Positions 23,507 to 31,625 of a stretch of DNA of 64,000 nt are shown in pieces; the first letter of the stretch is position 1, and every line of letters begins with the position of its first letter. Below the pieces are notes generated by a model. It saw only the letters and a list, made by a program, of their open reading frames with translations, was not told where the DNA came from and did not search any database. A program made the position numbers and the translations under genes. Origin of the DNA: Clostridia bacterium (GTDB taxonomy: Bacteria > Bacillota > Clostridia > Oscillospirales > Acutalibacteraceae); contig JAFQRA010000011.1 of the NCBI GenBank assembly GCA_017410325.1, positions 25,574 to 89,573 of the forward strand. The letters run 5' to 3'.

Positions 23507-24697
23507 TTATCTTAACATTTCGTAAAACTTATTTATTTCCTCCTCGTTACCGAGCTTTTCTTTTTTCAGATTTTCGCTTAAATGCTCACAGAGCTTTTCG
23601 TCTGCCATAAGCCGCATAATTTTTTCCGCAACGCTTTTCGCATCAATTTCGGCAAGCACGGCAGTTTCGCCGTCGGCAAGCTGGTCGAGCACGGTAGTAA
23701 ACCTTGTTGCAACAATCGGCTTTGCAAAACACTTCGCCTCATCAATTGCAATCGATTTGCCCTCATAATACGACGGCTGAACGTAAACATCACAACCGTT
23801 TATGTACGGGTACGGGTTTGCCCTTTCACCAAGCAGAATAAATTTATCCTCAAGGTTTTTCTCTTTGATTTTCTGCTCAATTTCTGCCTGAAGCTCGCCC
23901 TTGCCTATCGCAAACCATTTGAAATCCGCACCGTTTTCCGTCAGAATTTTAGCAGCATCCACAGCAATGTCGTAGCCTTTAGGCGGCGCAATTCTGCCGA
24001 TGGTAAGCAAAACTTTAGAGTTGGCATTTTCGTATTCTGCTGCGCTCTCTTCCGCCATTTTGCGCAGCACTTCGGGCGAAGTAATGTTTTCAACCGCACG
24101 GATTTTTTCTTTTAAATCAGAGAATTCTTCTCTGAGAATATCGGCACATTTGTCCGATACGCCTACAACATAATCAAACTTTTCAAATATTTTTTCATCA
24201 AGCTTTTTATCCATTTCCAGCTTTCTGTAATCACTGTGAATGTAAGCGATTTTAACCTTTGCCTTTACGCAGTCCGCAACGAAAAAGTTCGGCTTACCTT
24301 CGAGATAGCCTATCGCCGCATCATATTCGGGCAGGTCAACAGTCACAGCGCCTTTCATATACTTCCACGCAAGCTGGTCGCGGTAAAGCGTGCTTCCCTC
24401 TTTGCCGTTTACCGTCTTCGAATACATAAACCTGTTGTATGCACCCTTTAAATTGCCCTTGAGCAGGTACTTTTTTAAGCTAACGCCGAAAGGCTGAACA
24501 AAGCTTTCGTAGCTCTTTCCGAAAGATATTATATTAACCTGCTCGGGTATCATATCCATAAAAAGGCCCGAGGAATTGAACAGCATCAGGTCAACGCTGT
24601 ATTTATCATAATCTATAAGCTGTAAAAGGGTCAGCAGACTGCGTTCACCGCCGCCGCTGCCCATAGATTCCATTACAAAAAGAAGCTTTTTTTTCAT
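23507..24697 (-). CDS. GT4-family glycosyltransferase
   Basis: A 396-residue glycosyltransferase. ATG 24697 after GGGGTG is preferred to a GTG nine bases earlier. The N-terminal Rossmann domain has GSGGGERSLLTLLQLI, and the C-terminal donor domain has the GT4 pattern RIAPPKGYDIAVDAA and then EGKSIAIDEAKCFAKPIVAT, where the two acidic residues bind the nucleotide sugar. It transfers a sugar to an unknown acceptor, probably a surface glycan. It stands alone next to the two-component genes. Confidence 0.9.
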   Translation of the reverse strand: MKKKLLFVMESMGSGGGERSLLTLLQLIDYDKYSVDLMLFNSSGLFMDMIPEQVNIISFGKSYESFVQPFGVSLKKYLLKGNLKGAYNRFMYSKTVNGKEGSTLYRDQLAWKYMKGAVTVDLPEYDAAIGYLEGKPNFFVADCVKAKVKIAYIHSDYRKLEMDKKLDEKIFEKFDYVVGVSDKCADILREEFSDLKEKIRAVENITSPEVLRKMAEESAAEYENANSKVLLTIGRIAPPKGYDIAVDAAKILTENGADFKWFAIGKGELQAEIEQKIKEKNLEDKFILLGERANPYPYINGCDVYVQPSYYEGKSIAIDEAKCFAKPIVATRFTTVLDQLADGETAVLAEIDAKSVAEKIMRLMADEKLCEHLSENLKKEKLGNEEEINKFYEMLR

Positions 24698-24784
24698 ATA
24701 ATACACCCCGGAAAATTAACTGTTATCAGCATAACACTTTATTAAGAGGCTGTCAAATCCCGCTAAACTGTAATTTCTTTTGTG

Positions 24785-24813
24785 TTGACAATCGCTTTAA
24801 ATTAATATATTAT
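24785..24813 (+). promoter_or_regulatory. Sigma-A promoter of the DUF5058 pair
   Basis: TTGACA (24785-24790), 17-base spacer, TATTAT (24808-24813), about 40 bases ahead of ATG 24852. Confidence 0.7.
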
Positions 24814-24851
24814 TGTTTCATCATAAAAAAATCTAAGGATTGGTGATATCA

Positions 24852-25682
24852 ATGGATTTCAAAACCTCCCCTGCGTTGTATGCAATAGCAGGTGCAGTAA
24901 TCCTTTTCGTTCTCGGCCAGTCTGTCTTCTTCCTCGTCAAGGCCTGGAAGCAGGGCAGGGCACTCGGTATAGACAAGGCTAAGCTGCGCAACGCTGTTAC
25001 TTCAAGCGCACTTTTCACGATTCCCTCGGCTCTTTCCGTTCTTGCTACGGTTATTGCCCTTGCCCCTGCACTCGGTCTTGTTATTCCGTGGGTACGTCTT
25101 TCGGTTATCGGTAACCTGATGTATGAGACAACTGCCGCAGAAGCGGCAATGGAAGCACTCGGCCACGAGGGCGGTATGGCTGTGCCCGTTACGGACCCCG
25201 AGGTTTACGCAGGCGTTGCCTGGGTTATGACTCTGGGTATCTGCTTCTCGCTCATCATTCTCCCCTTCCTTGCAAAGCCCATTCACAAAAAGTTTATGGC
25301 AGCAAGCCAAAAGGAAGAAGCTGCACCGGCTGACACTAACGCTCCCGCAGACGAAAAGAAAAAGAGAAGCCTCAACGGCTTTATCAACAAGTTTGCAACT
25401 CCCGCAATCTTCATCGGCCTTATCGGCGCTTTTGTCGCCCGTGCAATAATCGGCGGCGGCAAGCCCGAAACCTTCGGCGACGGCGCAGGCGTTCTTTCAA
25501 TCATCACACTCGTTGTTGCTGTTGTCGTTTCAATTGCGCTTGAAGTTCTGGCAAAGAAGCTCAAACTCACCTGGCTTGAGCCGTTTGTTATGCCTATCGG
25601 TATGATAGTTGCAATGGTTGCCGCAATCGTATTCTTCAATGTTCTTCCCGAAGACATTGCAACCTTAGAATGGAGGGGTTAA
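24852..25682 (+). CDS. DUF5058 family integral membrane protein
   Basis: A 276-residue membrane protein; ATG 24852 is preceded by AAGGATTGGTGAT, and the in-frame TTG at 24840 is less likely. It has about six to seven helices in two blocks, with a charged Pro/Ala linker (EEAAPADTNAPADEKKKR) about residue 160. Conserved-looking elements are SALFTIPSALSVLATVIALAP and the WVMTLGICFSLIILPF helix. The DUF5058 family is unstudied. Always or often paired with a second membrane protein, as here (3 bases gap), which suggests a two-component transporter for a small solute. Codon bias is strong. Confidence 0.75.
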   Translation: MDFKTSPALYAIAGAVILFVLGQSVFFLVKAWKQGRALGIDKAKLRNAVTSSALFTIPSALSVLATVIALAPALGLVIPWVRLSVIGNLMYETTAAEAAMEALGHEGGMAVPVTDPEVYAGVAWVMTLGICFSLIILPFLAKPIHKKFMAASQKEEAAPADTNAPADEKKKRSLNGFINKFATPAIFIGLIGAFVARAIIGGGKPETFGDGAGVLSIITLVVAVVVSIALEVLAKKLKLTWLEPFVMPIGMIVAMVAAIVFFNVLPEDIATLEWRG

Positions 25683-25685
25683 GAA

Positions 25686-26366
25686 ATGGCTAAAAACACA
25701 AACAAATCTTATATTGACCGCGTTCATTCCTGGGGCAGAATTTCCAGCGTTACCGCTCTGTGCGCGTTGCTGATGTTCCCCGTTGCAATCTGTCTTTATC
25801 TTGATGTTTTTCCGTCAATCAGCGGTATCCTTCAGGGTCTGCTCAAGCTCATTCCGACCTACTGGACGGTTGCCGTTGTTGAAGTTATTGTTTACACGCC
25901 TATGCTCGGTGCAGGCGGCACCTACCTTTCCTTTGTTACGGGTAACATTGCCAACCTCAAGCTCCCCTGCGCAATCAACGCTATGGAGGGTGCAGACGTA
26001 AAGGCTAACTCCGAGGAGGGTGAGGTTGTTTCCACAATCGCCATTGCAACCTCTGCTATCGTTACGACAGCCGTTCTTGCAATCGGTATTCTCGCCTTTG
26101 CTCCCTTCCTTGAGTCCTTTACGGAAAACGCTCTGCTCAAGCCCGCATTCGCTCAGGTGCTTCCCGCCCTGTTCGGTGCTCTGGGTGCAGGCTACTTCAT
26201 CAAGCACTGGAGAATTTCCTTCTTCCCGATTATCGTTATGATTATCGTGCTTGTCTTTGCTCCCACAATGGGCGCAAGCACACTGCTCTTCTTCGGTATC
26301 GTTGCATCCGTTCTCGGTGCACTCTTTATGTACAAGAAGGGTATGCTTGACAGGGTAAAGGATTAA
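25686..26366 (+). CDS. Membrane partner of the DUF5058 protein
   Basis: A 226-residue protein with about six helices, including TYWTVAVVEVIVYTPMLGAGGTYLSFVTGN and GLF-type late helices, and a short hydrophilic N-terminus. The gap to the upstream gene is only 3 bases (TAAGAAATGG) and the two share base composition and codon bias, so they form a pair made in equal amounts. No name is known to me. Inference: the complementary half of a solute carrier. A terminator follows at 26381. Confidence 0.7.
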   Translation: MAKNTNKSYIDRVHSWGRISSVTALCALLMFPVAICLYLDVFPSISGILQGLLKLIPTYWTVAVVEVIVYTPMLGAGGTYLSFVTGNIANLKLPCAINAMEGADVKANSEEGEVVSTIAIATSAIVTTAVLAIGILAFAPFLESFTENALLKPAFAQVLPALFGALGAGYFIKHWRISFFPIIVMIIVLVFAPTMGASTLLFFGIVASVLGALFMYKKGMLDRVKD

Positions 26367-26380
26367 TCGACCAACAATTA

Positions 26381-26409
26381 AGAGCTGTCTTCTGACGGCT
26401 CTTTTTTTA
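26381..26409 (+). terminator. Terminator of the DUF5058 pair
   Basis: AGAGCTGTC-TTCT-GACGGCTCT followed by T7. Confidence 0.8.
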
Positions 26410-26415
26410 TTTCGG

Positions 26416-26444
26416 TTGACAGTAGCGCTTAATGATATTAAAAT
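26416..26444 (+). promoter_or_regulatory. Sigma-A promoter of the FHA/FtsW/PBP group
   Basis: TTGACA (26416-26421), 17-base spacer, TAAAAT (26439-26444). Confidence 0.7.
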
Positions 26445-26477
26445 ATAAATACATTATTTTCAAGGAGGGTCGGCGCA

Positions 26478-27287
26478 ATGAATATGAACGATGTTTTTTC
26501 GTTCACGGTGCTTATGAGCCGTTATATGCTCGCAGGTATGGCCGTTATTGTAATCGGCAGCTGTGTCATTTCGCTTGTCACGCGCCGTTTCGGCACCCGT
26601 GTCGGCTCCTACCTTGTCCACAAAAGCAGTAATAAGCGCTATCCGCTTACCCGTTGGGAAAATTCCATCGGCCGCAGTCCCACCTGCGACCTCGTTTTAA
26701 GCGCCTCTACGGTTTCCCGTTTCCACGCCGTTATTTCAAAGCGCAGGTCAGGCTGGGTTGTTGCGGACACTAACTCGCGCACAGGAGTGTTGGTAAACGG
26801 TGAAAAAATCGCAAAAACCACAAGACTCAACCACGGCGATACCGTTACCTTCGGCACGGCGGCGTTTGAATTCATAGATGCCGACGTTGACGATATGGAG
26901 CGCGAGCAGGAAAACGAACGCCGCAGGCAGGCTAAGGCGGCGGCAAAGGCGGCCAAAGCCGCACGACCCGAAAAATCCGCAGTGTTTATTCCCGCACTTA
27001 TCGATGAAGCGGCGCAGAAGGCCTACGTGCTCGGCTGTGACAGCTGCGTAATCGGCCGCTCACCCGACTGCGACGTAAAGCTCAGGTATCCCGCAATTTC
27101 CTCGGTGCACGCCAAGGTTTACAAGGTCGGCACCGCATGGTTTATTGAGGATATGAATTCCGCAACGGGCACCAAGGTGAATGCAAGAGCTCTCGGCACG
27201 GGACGGCGCAGACTCAAGGACGGCGATATAGTAGGCCTTGGCGGAGTTATATTTGTGTTTAATGAATACTATAAGGTAAAAAAATAA
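26478..27287 (+). CDS. Two-FHA-domain membrane protein
   Basis: A 269-residue protein. One membrane helix near 18-38, then an FHA domain with SIGRSPTCDLVLSASTVSRFHAVI and an Asn loop (DTNSRTGVLVNGEKI), a Lys/Ala/Glu-rich linker near 145-170, then a second FHA domain with CVIGRSPDCDVKLRYPAISSVHAKV and NSATGTKVNARALG. FHA domains bind phosphothreonine, so the protein probably reads a Ser/Thr kinase signal near the membrane. AAGGAGG at 26462 sets ATG 26478. Co-directional with FtsW/RodA, a PBP and an amidase, an order also known from cell-growth clusters under PknB-type kinases. Confidence 0.9.
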   Translation: MNMNDVFSFTVLMSRYMLAGMAVIVIGSCVISLVTRRFGTRVGSYLVHKSSNKRYPLTRWENSIGRSPTCDLVLSASTVSRFHAVISKRRSGWVVADTNSRTGVLVNGEKIAKTTRLNHGDTVTFGTAAFEFIDADVDDMEREQENERRRQAKAAAKAAKAARPEKSAVFIPALIDEAAQKAYVLGCDSCVIGRSPDCDVKLRYPAISSVHAKVYKVGTAWFIEDMNSATGTKVNARALGTGRRRLKDGDIVGLGGVIFVFNEYYKVKK

Positions 27288-27288
27288 A

Positions 27289-27332
27289 ATGCAAAACGCA
27301 AAATTAAGGGTGGGCCTTGCCCACACCCGATT
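27289..27332. repeat. GCAAAACGCAAAATTAAGGGTGGGC repeat
   Basis: ATGCAAAACGCAAAATT then hairpin GGGTGGGC-CTT-GCCCACACCC. Nearly the same at 28622. It sits inside a gene cluster and leaves the next gene 20 bases on. Confidence 0.65.
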
Positions 27333-27350
27333 TTATTGAAAAGGTGGTGA

Positions 27351-28619
27351 ATGTTTGTGGCGGAAAAGGCAAAAAAGGTGCAGAAAAAAAAGCAGCCCTT
27401 CGGCTGGGTTTCAATGCTGCTTTTTGTAACGCTGTTTCAGATTGTTTCGGCTATGCCCGTGCTTTTCAGAGCGGACGAGCCCGACTCCGAAGTACTTATG
27501 ACCTTCGGCGGCTTTCTGGTGCTTGAATGGGGATATTTCGTTTGCGCACGCTGGCTTGCAAATCAGCGTGCAACGGAGCTTGAAATAATCGCTTTCATGC
27601 TTTCGGGCATAGGTCTTGTCACCGTTGCAAGCGTTTACCCCGAATATGCCTTCAAGCAATTTATCGCAATTGTTATAGGCTTGGCGGCTTTTGTTATTCT
27701 TTTGGCAATAATGCGAAACGTTGAGGTCATTTCCGCATTGCGCCCCCTCGTTGCCGTTGCGGCCGTGGGTCTGCTTGCGGTAAACCTTGTGCTTGCAAAA
27801 ACAATTAACGGCGCACTCAACTGGATTAACATCGGTTCGTTTTCAATTCAGCCCTCGGAAATAGTTAAAATTGCCTTTATTTTCGTCGGTGCGGCAACGC
27901 TTGAAAAGCTGCAATCCTCCACCAGCCAGATTAAATACCTTGTTTTCTCGCTCGGCTGTGTGGGTGCGCTTTTCCTGATGAGGGACTTCGGCACGGCGCT
28001 TATTTTCTTTGCAACCTTTATGGTTATTGCCTTTATGCGCTCGGGTGACGTTAAAACAATAGGCCTGCTTTGTGTGGGCGCAATACTCGGCGCAGGACTG
28101 ATTATTTATTTCAAGCCCTACGTTGCCTCCCGTTTCGAGGCATACCGTCACGTGTGGGAATACATAAACGAGGGCGGCTTCCAGCAGACAAGAGTGCTGA
28201 TTTATTCTTCTTCGGGCGGCCTTTTCGGCCTCGGTATCGGAGAAGGCAGACTCCGCAACGTCTACGCCTCTACGACCGACCTCATTTTCGGCGTTATCTG
28301 CGAGGAATGGGGTATGCTTGTCGCCTTCTGCGTTGTGCTTTGCTTTGCGTTTGTCGGCGTTTACGCCCTTCGCCTTGCTCGCCACGCAAGGTCAACGGTC
28401 TACTCGATTGCGGCTGTTGCGGCGGCGGCAATGCTGCTCGTGCAGCTGAGCCTTAACGTTTTCGGCATAACGGATTTGCTGCCCCTTACGGGCGTTACCC
28501 TGCCGTTTATCAGCCGCGGCGGTACGAGTATGATTTGCTCGTGGGCGCTGTTTGCATTTATTAAGAGTGCAGACATTAAAACTTATCCGAAGCTTGAAAA
28601 ACAGATGGAAGATAAATAA
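27351..28619 (+). CDS. FtsW/RodA/SpoVE family lipid II polymerase
   Basis: A 422-residue SEDS protein with about ten helices. The signatures are present: INIGSFSIQPSEIVKIAFIF, a long outer loop with the GWQQTR-like EGGFQQTRVLIYSSSGGLFG, and the end GITDLLPLTGVTLPFISRGG. These proteins polymerise peptidoglycan glycan strands with a class B PBP; the PBP here follows 86 bases later. ATG 27351 is adopted, but AAGGTGG (27341-27347) is only three bases away; GTG 27357 has better spacing and would give a 420-residue form. Confidence 0.93.
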   Translation: MFVAEKAKKVQKKKQPFGWVSMLLFVTLFQIVSAMPVLFRADEPDSEVLMTFGGFLVLEWGYFVCARWLANQRATELEIIAFMLSGIGLVTVASVYPEYAFKQFIAIVIGLAAFVILLAIMRNVEVISALRPLVAVAAVGLLAVNLVLAKTINGALNWINIGSFSIQPSEIVKIAFIFVGAATLEKLQSSTSQIKYLVFSLGCVGALFLMRDFGTALIFFATFMVIAFMRSGDVKTIGLLCVGAILGAGLIIYFKPYVASRFEAYRHVWEYINEGGFQQTRVLIYSSSGGLFGLGIGEGRLRNVYASTTDLIFGVICEEWGMLVAFCVVLCFAFVGVYALRLARHARSTVYSIAAVAAAAMLLVQLSLNVFGITDLLPLTGVTLPFISRGGTSMICSWALFAFIKSADIKTYPKLEKQMEDK

Positions 28620-28621
28620 AA

Positions 28622-28680
28622 GGCTGAATGCAAAGTGCAAAATGCAAAATTAAGGGTGGGCTATGCCCACACCGGATTTA
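28622..28680. repeat. GCAAAATGCAAAATTAAGGGTGGGC repeat
   Basis: TGCAAAGTGCAAAATGCAAAATTAAGGGTGGGCTATGCCCACACC, a second copy of the element at 27289 placed between the polymerase and PBP genes. Confidence 0.65.
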
Positions 28681-28705
28681 AAAATTCTGAAAGGCGGGTG
28701 TTGAA

Positions 28706-30061
28706 GTGAACACGGTAACGAAGCGTGCGTACGTACTGCTCGGAATCATTGCGGCATTTATGGCAGGCATAATCATACTCGGCGTGAGCTTTTATATAAA
28801 CGGCGGCAAGTGGGCAACGAACCGTGTCAACGGCCACCTTTATTCCGCGGGGCAGATTACCAACGCCGGCAGAATTCTTGACCGCAACGGCACAGTCCTT
28901 GCCGAAAGCGACGATGGCGAAAGAGAATACAATTCCGACAAAACAATCCGCACCGCTACCCTTCACGCGGTAGGCGACACCTACGGCTACATTGCCCACG
29001 GTGCACACACTCTCTGCCGCGACAAGCTTACGGGCTACAGCTTTGTAAACGGAATTTACGACCTGATTAACACGGGCGAGGGCAGTGACGTTACGCTCAC
29101 GATTGATGCCAAGCTCTGTGCAACCGCATATAAGGCGCTCGGAAACAACAAAGGTGCCGTCGGCGTTTACAACTACAAAACGGGTGAGATAGTCTGTATG
29201 GTTTCAAGCGGCAGCTACGACCCCGAAAACAAGCCCGAGGATATCGAAAGCAACGACAAGTACGAGGCGGTTTATATGAACCGTCTGCTCACCGGTCTTT
29301 ACACACCCGGTTCAATTTTCAAAACAATTACAACCGTTTGCGCACTCGAAAACATACCCGACATTCAGAACAGAAAATTCACCTGCACGGGCGCACTCAA
29401 AACAGAACAGGGCGGTGAAATTATCTGCAACAACAAGCACGGTGAAATCAGCTTCGGCACGGCGCTCACGAAATCCTGCAACAGCGCCTATGCAGAGCTC
29501 GGCATAGAGCTCGGCAGAAAAGAGCTTGAGGAAACCGCAAAAAACCTCGGCTTCGGAAAGAGCTTCAACATAAGCGGAGTCAAAACCCAGGCAAGCCGAA
29601 TTGATTTGGACGATGCGGTTGAAATCGACACGGGCTGGGCAGCAATCGGCCAATACACAACGCTCGTTAATCCGCTTCATATGATGATGCTTGCAGGTGC
29701 TATAGCCTCGGGCGGTACAACCCCCACACCGTATTTTGTTGATGAGGGACTTGAAGCCGTTGTCGGAAGCGTTAAAACAAACAGCTTTATGTCGCAGACC
29801 ACGGCTGACACGCTCAAAACAATGATGCGCAACAACGTTATAAACAACTACGGCGACAAGCGTTTTCCCAACCTGGATTTCGGCGGCAAAACAGGCACGG
29901 CACAGGTTGCGGGCGAAAAATCACACGCATGGTTTATGGGCTTTTCGACAAACGGCAATTTCCCCTACGCAATTATAGTCGTTGCCGAAAACGGTGGCGG
30001 CGGTTCGGACGTAGCCGTGCCGATAGCAAGCACGGTAATGAAAGCTTTGATTAATAAATAA
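28706..30061 (+). CDS. Class B-type penicillin-binding transpeptidase
   Basis: A 451-residue protein starting at GTG 28706. One membrane anchor near residues 10-30, a short dimerisation part with RILDRNGTVLAES, then the transpeptidase domain: SxxK in TPGSIFKTIT, SxN in KSCNSAYAE and KTGTA in FGGKTGTAQVA. It cross-links peptidoglycan and is the target of beta-lactams. At 451 residues it is short, like the mycobacterial PbpA-type proteins, in keeping with its FtsW/FHA neighbours. Followed at 15 bases by an amidase gene. Confidence 0.93.
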   Translation: MNTVTKRAYVLLGIIAAFMAGIIILGVSFYINGGKWATNRVNGHLYSAGQITNAGRILDRNGTVLAESDDGEREYNSDKTIRTATLHAVGDTYGYIAHGAHTLCRDKLTGYSFVNGIYDLINTGEGSDVTLTIDAKLCATAYKALGNNKGAVGVYNYKTGEIVCMVSSGSYDPENKPEDIESNDKYEAVYMNRLLTGLYTPGSIFKTITTVCALENIPDIQNRKFTCTGALKTEQGGEIICNNKHGEISFGTALTKSCNSAYAELGIELGRKELEETAKNLGFGKSFNISGVKTQASRIDLDDAVEIDTGWAAIGQYTTLVNPLHMMMLAGAIASGGTTPTPYFVDEGLEAVVGSVKTNSFMSQTTADTLKTMMRNNVINNYGDKRFPNLDFGGKTGTAQVAGEKSHAWFMGFSTNGNFPYAIIVVAENGGGGSDVAVPIASTVMKALINK

Positions 30062-30075
30062 GGACAGAGTGAAAA

Positions 30076-30714
30076 ATGAGAAAGAAGCTGAAAATAATTC
30101 TGCTTGTTTTTACTGCGGCGCTGACCGTTTTTGTAATGTGGCAGTTCGGTGTTTTCTCCGGCACCGACCAGCCGAAGGTCTGTCTTGATGCAGGCCACGG
30201 CGGCAGCGATGTCGGCGCAGAATACAACGGAAGATACGAAAAAGACGATAACCTGAAGCTGACCCTGGCTGTTGGTGAAATACTCAAGGATAACGGCATC
30301 AAGGTTATCCACACGAGAAAAGACGATAAATTTGTCGAGCTTGAAGAAAGAGCGGCTTACGCCAACAAAAAGAAGGCGACGTTTTTTGTTTCAATCCACC
30401 GCAACAGCGCAGAAGCACAGGTAAGCGGCGTTGAGATATGGATTGAAAACACTGCGCCCGTATACGAAGAAAAGATGGCAAAGAATATCCTCGGCAAAAT
30501 AGACGAGGTCGGCTACGGCAACAGCCGCGGTGTCAAACGGGGATATCAGGGCGACACCTCTTTAAACTACCTCGTAAATTCCGCAACGGATATGCCCTCC
30601 TGCCTTGTCGAAATGGGCTTCATCACCACGGAAAAAGACAATGAATTGTTCGATGAAAATTTCGACGAATACGCAAGAGCAATAGCGGAAGGCATAATGG
30701 AAAGCCTTAAATAA
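30076..30714 (+). CDS. N-acetylmuramoyl-L-alanine amidase (Amidase_3)
   Basis: A 212-residue zinc amidase with an N-terminal membrane helix or uncleaved signal (KIILLVFTAALTVFVMWQFGVF). The catalytic motifs are DAGHGGSDVGAEYNGRYEKD (first His, and Glu of YEK), FVSIHRNSAEA (second His) and CLVEMGFITTEKDNELF (catalytic Glu). It cuts the bond between glycan and stem peptide at the cell surface. It closes the envelope cluster. Confidence 0.95.
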   Translation: MRKKLKIILLVFTAALTVFVMWQFGVFSGTDQPKVCLDAGHGGSDVGAEYNGRYEKDDNLKLTLAVGEILKDNGIKVIHTRKDDKFVELEERAAYANKKKATFFVSIHRNSAEAQVSGVEIWIENTAPVYEEKMAKNILGKIDEVGYGNSRGVKRGYQGDTSLNYLVNSATDMPSCLVEMGFITTEKDNELFDENFDEYARAIAEGIMESLK

Positions 30715-30746
30715 ATTACGGTTTGTCGAAACCGAAAGGAAATACT

Positions 30747-31115
30747 ATGACTTTTGAACAGCGCAAGGCACAGGTAAAAAGCTACCTTGGAAAAACGGTG
30801 AAAATCGGCATTGACCGTCCTGTCGGTTATGTGCACCGGAAAGAAAAATACAGCCTTGTTTATCCTGTAAATTACGGCTACATTCCGGGCGTTTTGGGCG
30901 GTGACGGCGAGGAGCTTGATGTCTATCTGCTCGGTGTTGAAATACCCGTTGAAGAATACACGGCTAAAATCATAGCAATTGTCCACAGGCACAACGATAT
31001 TGAGGACAAGCTCGTTGCAGCCCCCGAAAATATGAGTTTTTCAAAGGCTGAAATCGAAGCGGCCGTACATTTTCAAGAGCAATATTATGACACGGAAATT
31101 GAGGTGCTTGAATGA
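30747..31115 (+). CDS. Short family I inorganic-pyrophosphatase-like protein
   Basis: A 122-residue protein; ATG 30747 follows GAAAGGA. It has the core of a family I pyrophosphatase: RPVGYVHRKEKYSLVYPVNYGYIPG, the metal site DGEELDVYLLG (where the usual DGDxxD has Glu in the second position) and IVHRHNDIEDKLVAAP. Family I enzymes normally reach about 170-180 residues and end in a Tyr-Lys pair that is missing here. It may be a low-activity or divergent phosphatase. Its stop overlaps the next start (ATGA). Confidence 0.75.
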   Translation: MTFEQRKAQVKSYLGKTVKIGIDRPVGYVHRKEKYSLVYPVNYGYIPGVLGGDGEELDVYLLGVEIPVEEYTAKIIAIVHRHNDIEDKLVAAPENMSFSKAEIEAAVHFQEQYYDTEIEVLE

Positions 31116-31609
31116 GCGATTTAAGAGAAATTTCTTTCAGAAAAATCAACAGAGAAGAGTTTGAGATTTTTGAAAAATGGTCAATAAAAAATTACGCCGA
31201 AAACCTTATTAAATCGGGCGATGAAAAATTTCTTTTCAAAGCCAAACGGGCTGCAAAATCGGAATTCAAAGATGTTTTTCCGAGCGGTGCCGATACGGAA
31301 AACAACTTTCTGTATGTTGTTCTCAATGAAAAAGGTGAGGGCGTAGGCGTAATAGGTTACCAGAAAAGTCCGTTTGAAGAAAACGCTGCTTTTGTCATTG
31401 AAAATGTGATTAAAGAAGAGTTCAGAGGTATGGGCTACGGCAAAAGTGCTTTTGTTAAGCTGCAGGAGGATGCAAAGAAAAACGGCTACATAAAAATGGT
31501 GCTCAATGCGTTCAAACACAGTAAAATTTCGCTGGGAATGTATGAAAGAAACGGCTTTAAAACCGTTGAAGATTACGGCGGCAGCGTTATAATGGAAAAA
31601 TTGTTATAA
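31112..31609 (+). CDS. GNAT family N-acetyltransferase
   Basis: A 165-residue acetyltransferase. The acetyl-CoA loop is EFRGMGYGKSAFVKLQEDAK and the C-terminal part GMYERNGFKTVEDYG is typical. Starts inside the previous stop codon, so it is co-translated with the pyrophosphatase-like protein. Lys-rich and lower in G+C than its neighbours. Acceptor unknown. Confidence 0.85.
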   Translation: MSDLREISFRKINREEFEIFEKWSIKNYAENLIKSGDEKFLFKAKRAAKSEFKDVFPSGADTENNFLYVVLNEKGEGVGVIGYQKSPFEENAAFVIENVIKEEFRGMGYGKSAFVKLQEDAKKNGYIKMVLNAFKHSKISLGMYERNGFKTVEDYGGSVIMEKLL

Positions 31610-31625
31610 CAGAGAGGTAACCAAA

